This document shows positions 46,506 through 58,894 of a stretch of DNA of 64,000 nucleotides, piece after piece. Location of the stretch: the NCBI GenBank assembly GCA_007694185.1, contig RECD01000088.1, positions 80,800-144,799 on the forward strand, written 5' to 3'. Position numbers and translations under genes: made by a program. The stretch comes from Planctomycetaceae bacterium. Its GTDB lineage: Bacteria; Planctomycetota; Planctomycetia; Pirellulales; Pirellulaceae. The notes under the pieces are model-generated. The model was not told where the DNA came from and did no database searches. It saw nothing but the letters and a program-made list of their open reading frames with translations. The number at the start of each line of letters is the position of its first letter. Position 1 is the first letter of the stretch.

Positions 46506-47306
46506 ATGAGCCGAGCCTGGATCGACTTGCTCCTGCCGCCCCTCTGCGCCCTGTGCGGTGACCTCCCCGGACCGATCGACCTGTGTGAAACTTGCGAACA
46601 TCTGATCATCGACTGCTGGCCGCCCTCCGCTCTCCCGTGCCGTGGCTGCGGCATGCCGGCACCGCCTCCAACCGCACCCCCGAAGCCCGAAACGTCGCTC
46701 GGGAAACCGACCGCTGTTCTTGCGACACCCGATTCCGATTCAAGGATTCGTTGCGATTTCTGCAAAAAACTCGATTTCGAGTTCGATTCTGTGTTCGCCC
46801 TTGCGATTTACCAAGGGGCCGTCCGAGAAGCGATCGTGGCGAACAAACATGGCGGGGCACCGGCACTTGCCCCAGCACTGGGGCGTCGCCTTGCCAACCG
46901 AATCGCGGCCGATCGTGGCGACTGGATTCCCGATCGGGTCACCTTCGTCCCCACACCGCTGCGGCGACGACTCGCCCGGGGAGGGCAGGGTGGGTGCCAA
47001 CCGATCGCCGAGGCGGTCGCCCACACGCTCGGCCTCGACTTGATCGATTGCCTACGATTGACACGAACTGTCGCCAAGCAGTCGCTGTTGCCCGATTCGC
47101 GTCGCCGGGAAAACGTCCAGGGTGCCTTTGACCTCAAAAAAAGCTACGGTTTCAACAAAAATACCGATTTGGCGGGTCGACACATCCTGTTGGTCGATGA
47201 TGTACTGACAACCGGGGCGACCGCTTCCGAGGTCGCGCGTATATTGAAGCGGGGTGGTGCCGCGAGCGTCCATTTGGCCGTTGTTGCCCGGGCGGTACGA
47301 CGTTGA
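46506..47306 (+). CDS. comF: ComF family phosphoribosyltransferase-like protein
   Basis: The protein has 266 residues from the ATG at 46506, which is preceded by GAAGGGG at 10 bases. Two zinc-finger-like pairs (CALCGD...LCETC and CRGCG...RCDFCKK) come first. The phosphoribosyltransferase fold follows, with VPTPLRRRLARGG and the PRPP loop ILLVDDVLTTGATASEV. Family members support DNA uptake or competence in some bacteria; many are of unknown function. A DUF502 gene follows 39 bases later. Confidence 0.92.
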   Translation: MSRAWIDLLLPPLCALCGDLPGPIDLCETCEHLIIDCWPPSALPCRGCGMPAPPPTAPPKPETSLGKPTAVLATPDSDSRIRCDFCKKLDFEFDSVFALAIYQGAVREAIVANKHGGAPALAPALGRRLANRIAADRGDWIPDRVTFVPTPLRRRLARGGQGGCQPIAEAVAHTLGLDLIDCLRLTRTVAKQSLLPDSRRRENVQGAFDLKKSYGFNKNTDLAGRHILLVDDVLTTGATASEVARILKRGGAASVHLAVVARAVRR

Positions 47307-47345
47307 GCCCACCCCGCTCGCCCACCCCCAAACCGAGTTCCCTGA

Positions 47346-48302
47346 ATGCTCCCTATTGAGGAAGCTGCTTCCGAAACCGCTTCTTTGCCTCGCGTCAGCA
47401 CCTTTCGCCGTGCCATCCTCCGCGGCTTAGGTGTCGTGCTGCCTCCCCTGCTGACGGTCGTGCTGCTGATCTGGGCCTGGAGCATGATCGAAGCGAATAT
47501 CCTGCAGCCGATCGAGGCGGGAATCCGTCACGCCCTGGTACTGGGGCTGAGCGAAACCAAGAAAGAATTGCCTCCGGGAACCCCCTGGATCAACCCAGCG
47601 ACACCCCGAGACGGCTTCATTTACAAGGGGCAGCGATTCGTCCCCGACCCGACCGGGCGACGCTTCCTTCCCGAATACGTCGTCAGCTTGGTCGATGACC
47701 GCTTGGACCAGTTGGGGCCTTTCGAAGATGTCCCGACCTCAGCCAATGCCTATTGGCACCGCTACGTTCAACTCCGCTTCTTGCCTCGGTCGATCACCCT
47801 GCCGCTGTTTTTGATCGGCTTTCTAGGTGTCCTCTACATCCTGGGGAAACTTTTCGCGCACGGCATCGGGCGTTGGTTTGTCCACCGACTGGAGGCCGGT
47901 ATCGGGCGGATTCCGTTGATCAACAAGGTCTACGGGGCGGTCAAGCAGGTCACCGATTTCGCCTTCAGCGAACGCGAAATCGAGTTCAATCGAGTGGTGG
48001 CGATCGAATACCCTCGGGAAGGGATCTGGTCGATCGGTTTCGTGACCGGAAACGGCCTGCCTGGGATCGCAAAGGCCGCCGGAGAACCGGTCTTGAGTGT
48101 GCTGATGCCGACCTCGCCGATGCCGATGACGGGCTTCACCGTCACGGTTCGGCGCAGCGAGGCGATCGACTTGGATCTGACCGTTGACGAGGCGATCCAA
48201 TTTTTCGTCAGCTGCGGTGTGGTCGTTCCGGTGCCGAAAGCCCCATCCAAGGGCGTGAACGCAGCCGCCATGCCCGGGGCAGACCGGTCGCTGATCGCCT
48301 GA
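47346..48302 (+). CDS. DUF502 family membrane protein
   Basis: A 318-residue protein with TM segments near residues 26-46 (LRGLGVVLPPLLTVVLLIWAW core) and 150-172 (ITLPLFLIGFLGVLYILGKL core). Between them lies a planctomycete-type periplasmic insertion of about 90 residues. The C-terminal half is the conserved DUF502 domain (PLINKVYGAVKQVTDF, VVAIEYPREGIWSIGFVTG, VLMPTSPMPMTGFTVTV). Function unknown; homologues are often near envelope or transport genes. Confidence 0.92.
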   Translation: MLPIEEAASETASLPRVSTFRRAILRGLGVVLPPLLTVVLLIWAWSMIEANILQPIEAGIRHALVLGLSETKKELPPGTPWINPATPRDGFIYKGQRFVPDPTGRRFLPEYVVSLVDDRLDQLGPFEDVPTSANAYWHRYVQLRFLPRSITLPLFLIGFLGVLYILGKLFAHGIGRWFVHRLEAGIGRIPLINKVYGAVKQVTDFAFSEREIEFNRVVAIEYPREGIWSIGFVTGNGLPGIAKAAGEPVLSVLMPTSPMPMTGFTVTVRRSEAIDLDLTVDEAIQFFVSCGVVVPVPKAPSKGVNAAAMPGADRSLIA

Positions 48303-48326
48303 GCCGTCTCAACCCTGCCAGCCTCG

Positions 48327-48373
48327 CCCCGGCAGCCCCACACGGTCCCCGGCAGCCACACACGGTGGCTGCC
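48327..48373 (+). repeat. Tandem 20-base repeat with a 9-bp hairpin
   Basis: CCCCGGCAGCCCCACACGGT at 48327-48346 is repeated at 48347-48366 with one change (C to A). The second copy forms a perfect hairpin, GGCAGCCAC/GTGGCTGCC (48351-48359 with 48365-48373). There is no T-run. It begins 24 bases after the DUF502 stop. Confidence 0.8.
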
Positions 48374-48590
48374 ACCCTGCACTTGCCGACGTTGACCGGT
48401 CCGGATTTGCCAGGTTCGTGCCTTCAGGGGCACGCCACACGCTTACCCCCAAAGCCCTGAATATCTCAGGCTATCCGAGGCAGGATTCACCTGGACGCCG
48501 GGTCCCCGCAATCGTTAAGACCGATAAAGGAAACCGCTGACGATAGGTGTCGCGGCCATGAAATCCGATCAGGGGAAACAGTCTGCGATG

Positions 48591-48842
48591 AGCGTCAACT
48601 TTTTCGAATGGATTCGTGACGGGGTACGTCAATCGGTGCTGCTGGGCGTCAGCGACGCGATCGAACAGCTCGGCACCCCCGCCGACACGGATGACATCCA
48701 TCCCGGCGTCAACGGCTTCTTGGCCAACGAAAAGGGCGAAGAAAAACGCCGAATGGGAGCAGGTACCGCCGCCGGCGGTACGGCAGGCCGCAAGCGACTC
48801 GGTAAGTCACTGAAGGACATCGAAAGCCCGGTCACGACCTGA
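48591..48842 (+). CDS. Small hypothetical protein
   Basis: An 83-residue protein from the ATG at 48591 (MSVNFFEWIRDGVRQSVLLG). A second ATG at 48558 would add 11 residues. AGGGGA lies 11 bases upstream of the chosen start. It has an amphipathic N-terminal helix, GVSDAIEQLGTPADTDDIHPGVNGFL, and a basic Gly/Arg/Lys-rich tail with a GTAAGGTAGRKR stretch. No family was recognised, but the composition and the planctomycete-like N-terminus favour a real gene. Confidence 0.65.
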   Translation, partial: SVNFFEWIRDGVRQSVLLGVSDAIEQLGTPADTDDIHPGVNGFLANEKGEEKRRMGAGTAAGGTAGRKRLGKSLKDIESPVTT

Positions 48843-48894
48843 GCCGACGGGCGACGTCACAACTCGGATCGCTAACCGCACCCGAACGAACGAA

Positions 48895-48917
48895 CCGACG
48901 CCCGCGACGGGCGTCGG
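48895..48917. repeat. Perfect 10-bp inverted repeat between convergent genes
   Basis: CCGACGCCCG and CGGGCGTCGG flank a CGA loop. It lies between the convergent genes ending at 48842 and 48964 and could act as a bidirectional transcript-end hairpin, but there is no T-run on either side. Confidence 0.7.
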
Positions 48918-48963
48918 ATCGCCGGGTGGGTCTGGTACCTCGTCAGGATCAGCAACGCCGCGG

Positions 48964-50094
48964 CTACGGCAGGTCGATGGTGGTCAACACCAGTCGCTGA
49001 TCCGCGGTCTCTTGCAAAATCACGCCATGAGCGTCACCGAGTTTGGCGAGTTGAACGACTCCGGCCAGCGATTCGATCTGCTCGAAGGGAACGCCGGCCG
49101 TACCGCCACCACGAACCGGTTCGGTCAGTTCGCCCTGCGTGGCCACGTCAGCCGTGTTGATTTTCATCACGCCACGAGCGGTGTTGGTGACCAACAGGTG
49201 AGTGTTGCCGTCACGCTCGTAAACGATCATGTCGATCGGGCGGTTCTGGTTGCCCAACTCGGCGATGGTCGTGCCCTTCACTTTCTCGCCTTTCTGTAAC
49301 GAATCGAGCGAAAACCGCACCAGCGGGGTGCAGGTGTAGCCGGCCAGCAAATTCGGCTTGCCGTCGATCTGGATCGGGATAAAAGCCCGAATCGCCGCGT
49401 AATCCTCGTTGCGTCCGTGGGCGGCATGGAAAATCTCGATCTGCGCCGCGCTGCCGGTCTCACGGAACGGGAAACCGATCGCCCGAACGGTCGACACGGG
49501 AGACTCGCCCGCCAAGCCCGAAACCAGCAGATGACCCTCCGCAAAAGCGAGGTCAGTGACCGACTCCATCCGCTTGTTGCTGGCCCGACGCCCCTCGCCT
49601 GTGACCTTATCGGCGGGTGCGTTGGGCAACTCGGACGATGCGGCCACCACCTTTTCCAGCGAAACCAGTCGCACGTCTCCCGCCGGGGTGACCGTGGCGA
49701 GCGCGGCCCGGTCTCCGAGCTTGATGGCCAGAAACAACGATCCCGCTTCCGGATCGATCGCCAAGTCGATCACTTCGATATCCGCGGCTTCGCGGTCGAC
49801 CAGCGCCGCCAGCGAAGATTTCAAGTCTCTCACTTCGTACAACGGCCCCTGAGTGTCGATCGGCGTCGCGGGCCGATGAGGCTTGGTATCGATGGCGTGG
49901 ATGGTCGCCCGCTTCGGATCGCTGACAAACAGGACCCCGTCTGGCCCAAAGGCAAGCGGACCGATGGAGGCCAGTTCGATCGAAGTGGGTTGCAACCCAT
50001 AGTGGTCCGCCGCCCGTGAGGATGTACCGACGATGGTCACCAACAAGACTGCCAGCGTCGTACCGGACCAGCGTGATCGGACGAAATGTGACAC
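48964..50094 (-). CDS. Secreted beta-propeller-like hypothetical protein
   Basis: A 376-residue protein with a GTG start at 50094 (GGAG seven bases upstream) and a signal peptide ending at SSRAADHYG. The rest is beta-rich with short repeats such as LAFGPDGVLFVSDPKRATIHAID, IDLAIDPEAGSLFLAIK and VTDLAFAEGHLLVSG, like a seven-bladed propeller. It has no heme motif or catalytic pattern I recognise. The sequence suggests a periplasmic binding or sensing role (inference). Confidence 0.75.
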   Translation of the reverse strand: MSHFVRSRWSGTTLAVLLVTIVGTSSRAADHYGLQPTSIELASIGPLAFGPDGVLFVSDPKRATIHAIDTKPHRPATPIDTQGPLYEVRDLKSSLAALVDREAADIEVIDLAIDPEAGSLFLAIKLGDRAALATVTPAGDVRLVSLEKVVAASSELPNAPADKVTGEGRRASNKRMESVTDLAFAEGHLLVSGLAGESPVSTVRAIGFPFRETGSAAQIEIFHAAHGRNEDYAAIRAFIPIQIDGKPNLLAGYTCTPLVRFSLDSLQKGEKVKGTTIAELGNQNRPIDMIVYERDGNTHLLVTNTARGVMKINTADVATQGELTEPVRGGGTAGVPFEQIESLAGVVQLAKLGDAHGVILQETADQRLVLTTIDLP

Positions 50095-50296
50095 GACTCA
50101 ACTCCAGGCGGGTGGAAAGGGGGGAACAACCGGACGTTGCGGAGCCAGAGCGGCTGTGGCAAAGATTACGCCAGCTTCCAGACCGTGCAGTTTACAGCAC
50201 CCGCTCACCCCCCAGGGATAACCGCCGAAACTTTCGACGGCTTTCTGGGATCGTGCCGAAAACTCAGGAGACGCAAACCACCCCCGACCAGGAACC

Positions 50297-50800
50297 TCAG
50301 GAGTCGACCGTCGGGTCGTCGCGCAGGTCACCTTCGGACAACAGTCGCAACCCCTTGTTAGCGAGCGTTTCCATTGCCAACTCGGTATTTTCGACCATGA
50401 TCGCGATCGCGGCTTGCCCCGAAGGGATGCAAATCAGCGGATAGGCTTGCTGAATATTGAGTTCGGCTTGCAGCAGCGCCGAGCAGATTCGCAACAACGG
50501 TTGCGGACCGTCCGGCAACTCGACACCGACCAGATCCGTTTCGATGATCGCCAAGCCGGCCCGTTCGAGGATTTCCCGGCCCCGGTCGAAATCGTTGACA
50601 ACAAATCGCACCACGGCACACTCGGCGGCATCGTTGATCGACAGGGCGATCACACGGATTCCCGATCCCTCGAATCGTCGCAACACCTCCAAAAGCTGGC
50701 CGACACGATTTTCAAGGAAAATCGTGAACTGCCGGAGGGTCGGGTAATTCCGCCCGCGAATCGTTTCGAAGCCGGTTCCGGCACCCTCACCAAAGCTCAT
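50297..50800 (-). CDS. Tandem ACT-domain protein
   Basis: The protein has 167 residues from the ATG at 50800 (MSFGEGAGTGFETIRG). Two ACT-like units: TIFLENRVGQLLEVLRRFEGSG with VRFVVND, and GPQPLLRICSALLQAELNIQQ with IAIMVENTE. ACT domains bind amino acids or other small ligands. No catalytic domain is attached, so a regulatory role is likely. The longer frame to 50929 was not chosen. Confidence 0.85.
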   Translation of the reverse strand: MSFGEGAGTGFETIRGRNYPTLRQFTIFLENRVGQLLEVLRRFEGSGIRVIALSINDAAECAVVRFVVNDFDRGREILERAGLAIIETDLVGVELPDGPQPLLRICSALLQAELNIQQAYPLICIPSGQAAIAIMVENTELAMETLANKGLRLLSEGDLRDDPTVDS

Positions 50801-51117
50801 GTCGCTCTCACCGCATCCTGAATCGAGGCACTTCCTGATGGTCGTGTGGCGGCCATGGGCCGCGCCGCTGTGGCCGGATATCATCCGATTCCCGCCGTGA
50901 ATGTAGGCGGATCGATCGGTCGCGGTCAATTCGGTTGGCCGACACCCGATCTAGCGGGGCTGACGACAACGGCCGGTGGAAACTGCGGACGCGTTGCCGC
51001 CCATCACACGCCGTCCGGCAAACGACGGTACGCGACCGAGCAAATCCGTCGTCTCAGCAACTGCGGTTCCGCCGACACCGCTCCCTCGACCTGACCATCA
51101 CGAAAGGCCAACGAACC
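50801..51117. other. Intergenic region between the ACT and thioesterase genes
   Basis: No supported gene and no convincing promoter in these 317 bases. The thioesterase frame is open through it, but the first part lacks similarity to the family. Confidence 0.45.
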
Positions 51118-51597
51118 ATGCAGATTCCGAACGAGTCGAGCGCTGCTCCGAACCCCAAACCGTCAGGGCCCACCGACTCCGCAGTCGCCCTGGATCGGTT
51201 GCCCGTATTCCGGCTCGATGTCCGCGTGGGCTATCACGAAGTCGATGGCCAACGCCGTGTCCATCACGCCAACTACCTGAATTACTTCGAACGCGGCCGG
51301 GTCGAGATGCTGCGGGCCGCCGGCTTCGATTACCGCCGGTTCGAACAGGAGGGACTGATGTTGGTGATCAGCGAAATCAACCTGCGTTACCGAGGCGCCG
51401 CCGAGTTCGATGACCTGCTGCGAATCAGCACCTGGGTCGTGGAAGCACGCGGCGCCCGCATCCGGCACCATCACCGCGTCGAACGGGAGGGGGAACTGCT
51501 GGTCGAATCGGACCTGGTTTGCGCGTGCATCGACTCCGGCGGCAGAGCCCGAAGGTTGCCGCGGGAGTGGGTCGAGCACTTTTCAACCCGCCGATAA
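51118..51597 (+). CDS. Acyl-CoA thioesterase of the 4HBT/YbgC hotdog family
   Basis: The protein has 159 residues from the ATG at 51118. An in-frame extension to 50935 has no support. After about 30 disordered residues comes the hotdog motif RVGYHEVDGQRRVHHANYL, where Asp and the VHHANYL core match the YbgC active site, then YFERGRVEMLRAAG and ISEINLRYRGAAEFDDLL. It hydrolyses acyl-CoA thioesters; the chain type is unknown. The stop lies 2 bases from the convergent mdh stop. Confidence 0.9.
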   Translation: MQIPNESSAAPNPKPSGPTDSAVALDRLPVFRLDVRVGYHEVDGQRRVHHANYLNYFERGRVEMLRAAGFDYRRFEQEGLMLVISEINLRYRGAAEFDDLLRISTWVVEARGARIRHHHRVEREGELLVESDLVCACIDSGGRARRLPREWVEHFSTRR

Positions 51598-51599
51598 TC

Positions 51600-54174
<2,575 letters not shown>

Positions 54175-54178
<4 letters not shown>

Positions 54179-55500
54179 TCGCTCGCCCCACTCCGACCCG
54201 ATTCCCCGTGTGTCTTAGCGGCTTGCTCGTCGACTCCTAGATCGCCGCGTACGTCAGTCGAATCCGTTTCAACACTCAACGACTTCAAAAAACCGCTAGC
54301 ATCCCCGAGGGTAGCCCGACGGACGGCGGAAGCGCGACGGGATGTTCGCACGGAATGGACAAAGATCCAGGTCCCCAAACCGCCGCCGACGACCGTGGCG
54401 GCCAACAGCACCCAGGCCGACCGTCGATCCGCCCAACCGTCGGATGCTGCCGGCAACGCAACTTCGACAGGATCGGCAACGCTGTGGAGCACGCCGACAA
54501 TCGCCGGGGCCAATTCGCTGCCGAGCGTCGACCGGTAAGCAAGTCGCTTCAAGTACATTCCTTCCGCCCAAACCGACGGCCCCTCGGATGAGTTCTGGTC
54601 GGCGGGAATCGCCTCGACCGCCGGCGGCACCTCGGAAGTGAACAGAACCCACGGTCGCTCGCTGCCGTCTTCCGGCCGCAACCACAACTCCCAGTACTCG
54701 GCGACCCCGAACGGGTTGGACTTGGCGTCGCGTCGGATCGCCCGCACGACACGTCCGGGCAGCAGCACCCGTCGCCGCAAATAAACCTCGGGTTGCTGAA
54801 GCAACGAAATGACACCGGCTCGAACCGCTTCGGAGTCTCGTTGGCCGGCGATCGCCCGGGGGTCCATCAGCCGATAAAAGGCCAGGGTGTCCACGCCTTT
54901 CCAGACCGCCGCCGGATCGACTTGCCGGATTGCCCAGCGGTCGAGTTCTCGCAGGATTTCGCGAGCGACCGCGGGGTCGTCTGGGTCCGCAAAACGCTCG
55001 ATCAGCCATTCGCGTTCCCGCGCTCGATCGGCACCACCCGCTGAGGCCGCCACACCTGCTGGGGACAGGGGGTCCGCCGACTGTTCCCGCACTTCGGTCG
55101 CCGGCCCGACGAAGTAGCGGTACATCCGCCGCGCATCGGCTTCCGTCAAGCTCTCGAATTCGCCGGACCACCCCGCTTGGCCCGGCGTCGCCTCCCCTCC
55201 GCTTGGGGGCGGATCGGTAGTCCGGCCCGACGCAGTCAAACCTAAGTATCGTGGGGCAGAAGCCAATCCTGTGGGAGTCGAATCGTTCGCCCTCGGGATG
55301 CCCTCACCGGGACCAACGGGCGGCGAAGCAGGGAAAAAAGCCTCGTAAATCTTGGGGTTGCCGGCCTGCCGGATCACCGCGATCACCAACACCAACGCCA
55401 ACCCCAACCTAAACAGATGTCGCTGGGGGCGATGGGCAGGTACAGACCGTCGGCGCTGGTGATAGAGGCTGCCAGCGGTCAGAGCCGAAGGAATTCGCAT
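54175..55500 (-). CDS. Membrane-anchored hypothetical protein with OB-like domain
   Basis: A 441-residue protein with a TM segment near residue 30 (LFRLGLALVLVIAVIRQAG) and one near residue 370 (RSAWVLLAATVVGGGLGTWIF core), then a basic cytoplasmic tail of about 60 residues. The middle (FYRLMDPRAI, RRRVLLPGRVVRAIRRD, WELWLRPEDGSERPWVLFT, VWAEGMYLKRLAYRS) resembles the adjacent 52637 product. No enzyme motif was seen. Two membrane proteins in one translationally coupled pair suggest a complex. Confidence 0.75.
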
Positions 55501-55628
55501 GATCCAAGGAGGCCCGGCGGGGACTTAGGGGTTATACTTGCATGGTAGAGTATCGAGTCGACCCGGCCCACTTGAAAACGTCGGTTCCTCGCCCAACCCG
55601 GACTCACTTTCACCCGCAGGCCTGCTCG

Positions 55629-58600
55629 ATGCCGGTGTCCCTATTCCGCTACTATTGGCGAAGGTTTTTTTGCTGCTCCCATTCCGACGGAAGCCGGCAA
55701 GCCGACGGCCGCGAATGTCGGTTGCCGATTCTCCTCGTGGCGACGCTGCTGGCGATTGCGGCGTTGACGTCTTCAGCCCAGGCCGGGGAACCGGGCCGAG
55801 AGTTTGTGGCGAGACTGCGGACCGCGGGGCTGTTTGACATGGCGATCGCCTATCTCGACCGTGTAGACCGCATGCCCAGCCTGCCGGCAGAGTTCGTCGA
55901 AGCCGTACCGCTCGAGAAGGCACAGACGTACATCGACGCGGCGGTGGCCGCGCGGACCGCCGGCGACAGGGACTCATTTTTTGTCTCCGCCGAAAATGAA
56001 TTGAAGAAGTTCCTGCAGGCCAGCGATCATCCACGGCTGTCCGAAGCTAGGCTGCAACTCGGCAAGCTCCAAATGCTACGGGCCCGCCAATTGGTGATTG
56101 CCGGTGATCCGGACGACGAGACCCGTGCCGCCGCGCGGGATTCCTACCTCGCGGCCTCGACGACTTTTCAAGAGATCGAAACCCGGCTCCGCGGCCTGTT
56201 GGAGGAGATGAAGGGGCAACGAATCGATGCCGCGAAGGAGCCGGAGAAGGCGTTGCTGCGAGACCAATACCGCTTCGAGTTTCTGCAGGCCCTGTCTTTG
56301 GGCGCCGAGTCGAAGCAATTGGCTGCCGAAACCTATCGTGACCCGGCCGGCGAAGGAAAACAACTCCTGGAAGCCGCGCTGACGACCTTCACCGAGCTCA
56401 GTGACAAGTACGGAGGCTACTTGCAAGGTGCCCAAGCGTTGCTCAACCGAGGCCAGATTCAGCGCCGATTGGGTCAGAACGCGGAGGCTTTGGATAGCCT
56501 GCTCCGGGTCATCGAACAGCCCGATATCCCGCAGTTGCGTCCCGTGCGACTACGAGCGATGACGGCGCTCATCGAGATTCGATTGGCCGACGAACCGCCG
56601 AAAATCGACGAGGCGATCGGTCAAGCCAAACCGTTGGTCGACGCCGCCCGCCCAGATGAAAGGCGATCGGCGGAGTTCGCCGAATTGCAGGTGGCACTGG
56701 CGAAGGCCTATTTCGCCCAATCGGACAAGGCGACCGCCGACGGCAAGGCCGCCGAAGCCAAACGGACCCGCTCGAGCTTGGCCCGTCCGTTGCTTGCGTC
56801 GGCGGTCAAGATTCCTGGCCCTCACGAACCGGTCGCCCGCGAGATGTTGGCAGCATTGGGCTTCCAGCCGGACGAGCCGACCGCCCAGCTCGAGTTCACC
56901 CAGCCGACGTCGCTCGAGGAAGCGGTGACCCGAACACGGGAACTGCTGCAACTGAACGAAGAGCTGGCCAAAACGCGACCACTGCTGACTCAGCGAGCGG
57001 AAGCTGGCGGCCAAGAGGGGACGGACGCGGCCCAGGAATTGGAACTGCTGAATCAGCGGATTGCCGAGGGCCATGCGATCATCGTGGAACTGCTCAAGTC
57101 CGCTTTGGCGCTCAACGAACGCGACCCCGAATTGTTGCACCAGGCTCACCTCTTCCTGGCTTACAGCCTGTTTCAGCGGGGCGAGATCTGGGATGCCGCC
57201 GCGGTCGGCGGATACCTGTCCCGGACCGCACCCGGCCGAAAAGAGGGCCTGCATGGGGGCCTGATCGCGCTGACCTCGTTGCAAAACCTGGCCCAGGAAT
57301 TGCCTAGCGAATCGAAGCCAGGTGTGGTCCGTCAAATCGAATCGCTCGGCGAACACCTGATTCGGAGCTGGCCCAGCGACCGCCAAGCGGCCGCCGCCCA
57401 AGGCGTGATGATCCGTCTGGCGCTGGACGACGACCGCTGGCAAGACGCCAAACAACTGATCTTGCGGATGCCCGAAGGCGAGGAACGACTCGGCCACCAG
57501 CGGCTGATGGGCCAACTGCTGTGGAACCGCTCGCTGATCCTGCGCCAGGAAAACCGGTCGGAAGAGGCCGACGAACTGCTACCGGAAGCCGCCAACGAAT
57601 TGCGATCCGGCCTGGCGGGACTTCCCGGCCCCGTGACCGCAGCCGAACCGATTCAAGCCGCCTTGGTGTTGGCCAAGGTCGAGTTACGGCGTGGCGAACC
57701 GACCGCCGCCTTAGCCGCCCTGGACGACCCCAAGTTCGGCCCGGTCACGATGCTGGAGACCATCACCGAACCGAGCGACAGTTTTCGTTCCGATTTGCAT
57801 AGTGTCGAACTGCAGGCGGTGGTCGGCGTGATGACCGCCGGCGGTGATGACGGCGGTGAACTGCTGAATCGGGCAACCGAGGTGATGGAACGGTTGCAGG
57901 CCAGTGTCGCCGACAAGCCGGATGCCAACGACCGCTTGATCCGTATCTACCTCGGCTTGGCCCGCGATATCCGCGACCAACTCGATGCAGCCGATCCGAA
58001 CCGCAAAACGAAACTGGTCACCGCGTTCAAGGTCTTTTTGGATTCGATCGCGGACTCGACTGAGGAACCGACGACCCTGCAATGGGTTGGCCAAACCCTG
58101 TTGCAGTTGGGCGAATCCTCCATGGGGGAACAGGATATTCGCGCTCAGGGCCAAGCGGCCGAACTGTTGGCTTCGGCAACCCGTACCCTAGAAACCCTGC
58201 TCGGGCGACTGGGTGACGAAACACCCGCGACCCTGAAGTATCAACTGGCGCGCGCTTTTCGCCTCTCCGGTGAGTACAAGAAGGCGATCGACCTGTTCGA
58301 AGAAATACTGGTTAAGACCCCCATGATGATCGATGCCCAAATCGAAGCGGCCCGATCGTACGAGCAATGGGCCGGGACCCTGGACCCGCCGTTCGCTACC
58401 AGGTCGTTCGAGTTCGCGTTGATGGGGGCCCGAAAGGACGCTGATGGCAAAAACGTGATTTGGGGCTGGGGCCGGATCAGCAGATTACTCAGCGGCAAAG
58501 CCGAGTTCCGAGACACCTTTTTTGAAGCGAGGTACCACATCGCCCTGTGCCGCTTCATGATGGGCAAAACCAGCCAAGAGAACAAACTGATCGAACAGGC

Positions 58601-58751
58601 CGTCGCCGACATCAAGCAGGTGGCGGCCCTCTACCCGGAACTCGGCGGTCCCCAGCGGCGACGCGACTTCGACCTGCTGCTTAAGGAAATCCAAAAAGCT
58701 CTCGGTAAAGCACCCGAAGGTTTATCGGCCATCATGCCCCCCCCAAAGTAG
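55629..58751 (+). CDS. Large secreted or membrane-anchored TPR protein
   Basis: The protein has 1040 residues from the ATG at 55629; the frame extends to 55542 but without support. A hydrophobic segment near residue 31 (LPILLVATLLAIAALTSSAQA core) looks like a signal peptide. The rest is helix-rich TPR-like solenoid (QTYIDAAVAARTAGDRDSF, GAQALLNRGQIQRRLGQNAEALDSL, RAFRLSGEYKKAIDLFEEIL). It starts a run of same-strand genes leading to the TolQ/ExbD genes. The partner is unknown but probably an envelope complex. Confidence 0.85.
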   Translation: MPVSLFRYYWRRFFCCSHSDGSRQADGRECRLPILLVATLLAIAALTSSAQAGEPGREFVARLRTAGLFDMAIAYLDRVDRMPSLPAEFVEAVPLEKAQTYIDAAVAARTAGDRDSFFVSAENELKKFLQASDHPRLSEARLQLGKLQMLRARQLVIAGDPDDETRAAARDSYLAASTTFQEIETRLRGLLEEMKGQRIDAAKEPEKALLRDQYRFEFLQALSLGAESKQLAAETYRDPAGEGKQLLEAALTTFTELSDKYGGYLQGAQALLNRGQIQRRLGQNAEALDSLLRVIEQPDIPQLRPVRLRAMTALIEIRLADEPPKIDEAIGQAKPLVDAARPDERRSAEFAELQVALAKAYFAQSDKATADGKAAEAKRTRSSLARPLLASAVKIPGPHEPVAREMLAALGFQPDEPTAQLEFTQPTSLEEAVTRTRELLQLNEELAKTRPLLTQRAEAGGQEGTDAAQELELLNQRIAEGHAIIVELLKSALALNERDPELLHQAHLFLAYSLFQRGEIWDAAAVGGYLSRTAPGRKEGLHGGLIALTSLQNLAQELPSESKPGVVRQIESLGEHLIRSWPSDRQAAAAQGVMIRLALDDDRWQDAKQLILRMPEGEERLGHQRLMGQLLWNRSLILRQENRSEEADELLPEAANELRSGLAGLPGPVTAAEPIQAALVLAKVELRRGEPTAALAALDDPKFGPVTMLETITEPSDSFRSDLHSVELQAVVGVMTAGGDDGGELLNRATEVMERLQASVADKPDANDRLIRIYLGLARDIRDQLDAADPNRKTKLVTAFKVFLDSIADSTEEPTTLQWVGQTLLQLGESSMGEQDIRAQGQAAELLASATRTLETLLGRLGDETPATLKYQLARAFRLSGEYKKAIDLFEEILVKTPMMIDAQIEAARSYEQWAGTLDPPFATRSFEFALMGARKDADGKNVIWGWGRISRLLSGKAEFRDTFFEARYHIALCRFMMGKTSQENKLIEQAVADIKQVAALYPELGGPQRRRDFDLLLKEIQKALGKAPEGLSAIMPPPK

Positions 58752-58894
58752 GCTAGTAAGGGACCTAGGAGCGGGCCCGCCGCCCTCCCTCTCGCCGACC
58801 CGACTCACCAGGCCCTCAAGGGCGACGTCAGCGACCAACGGTTGCCCCGACCGACTCGTCAACCTGATTCGACTTTTCCTCCCTATGAGATGTC

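Noticed and set aside
48471..48701. Minus-strand 76-codon frame
   Set aside because: It is antisense to the better supported small gene at 48591.
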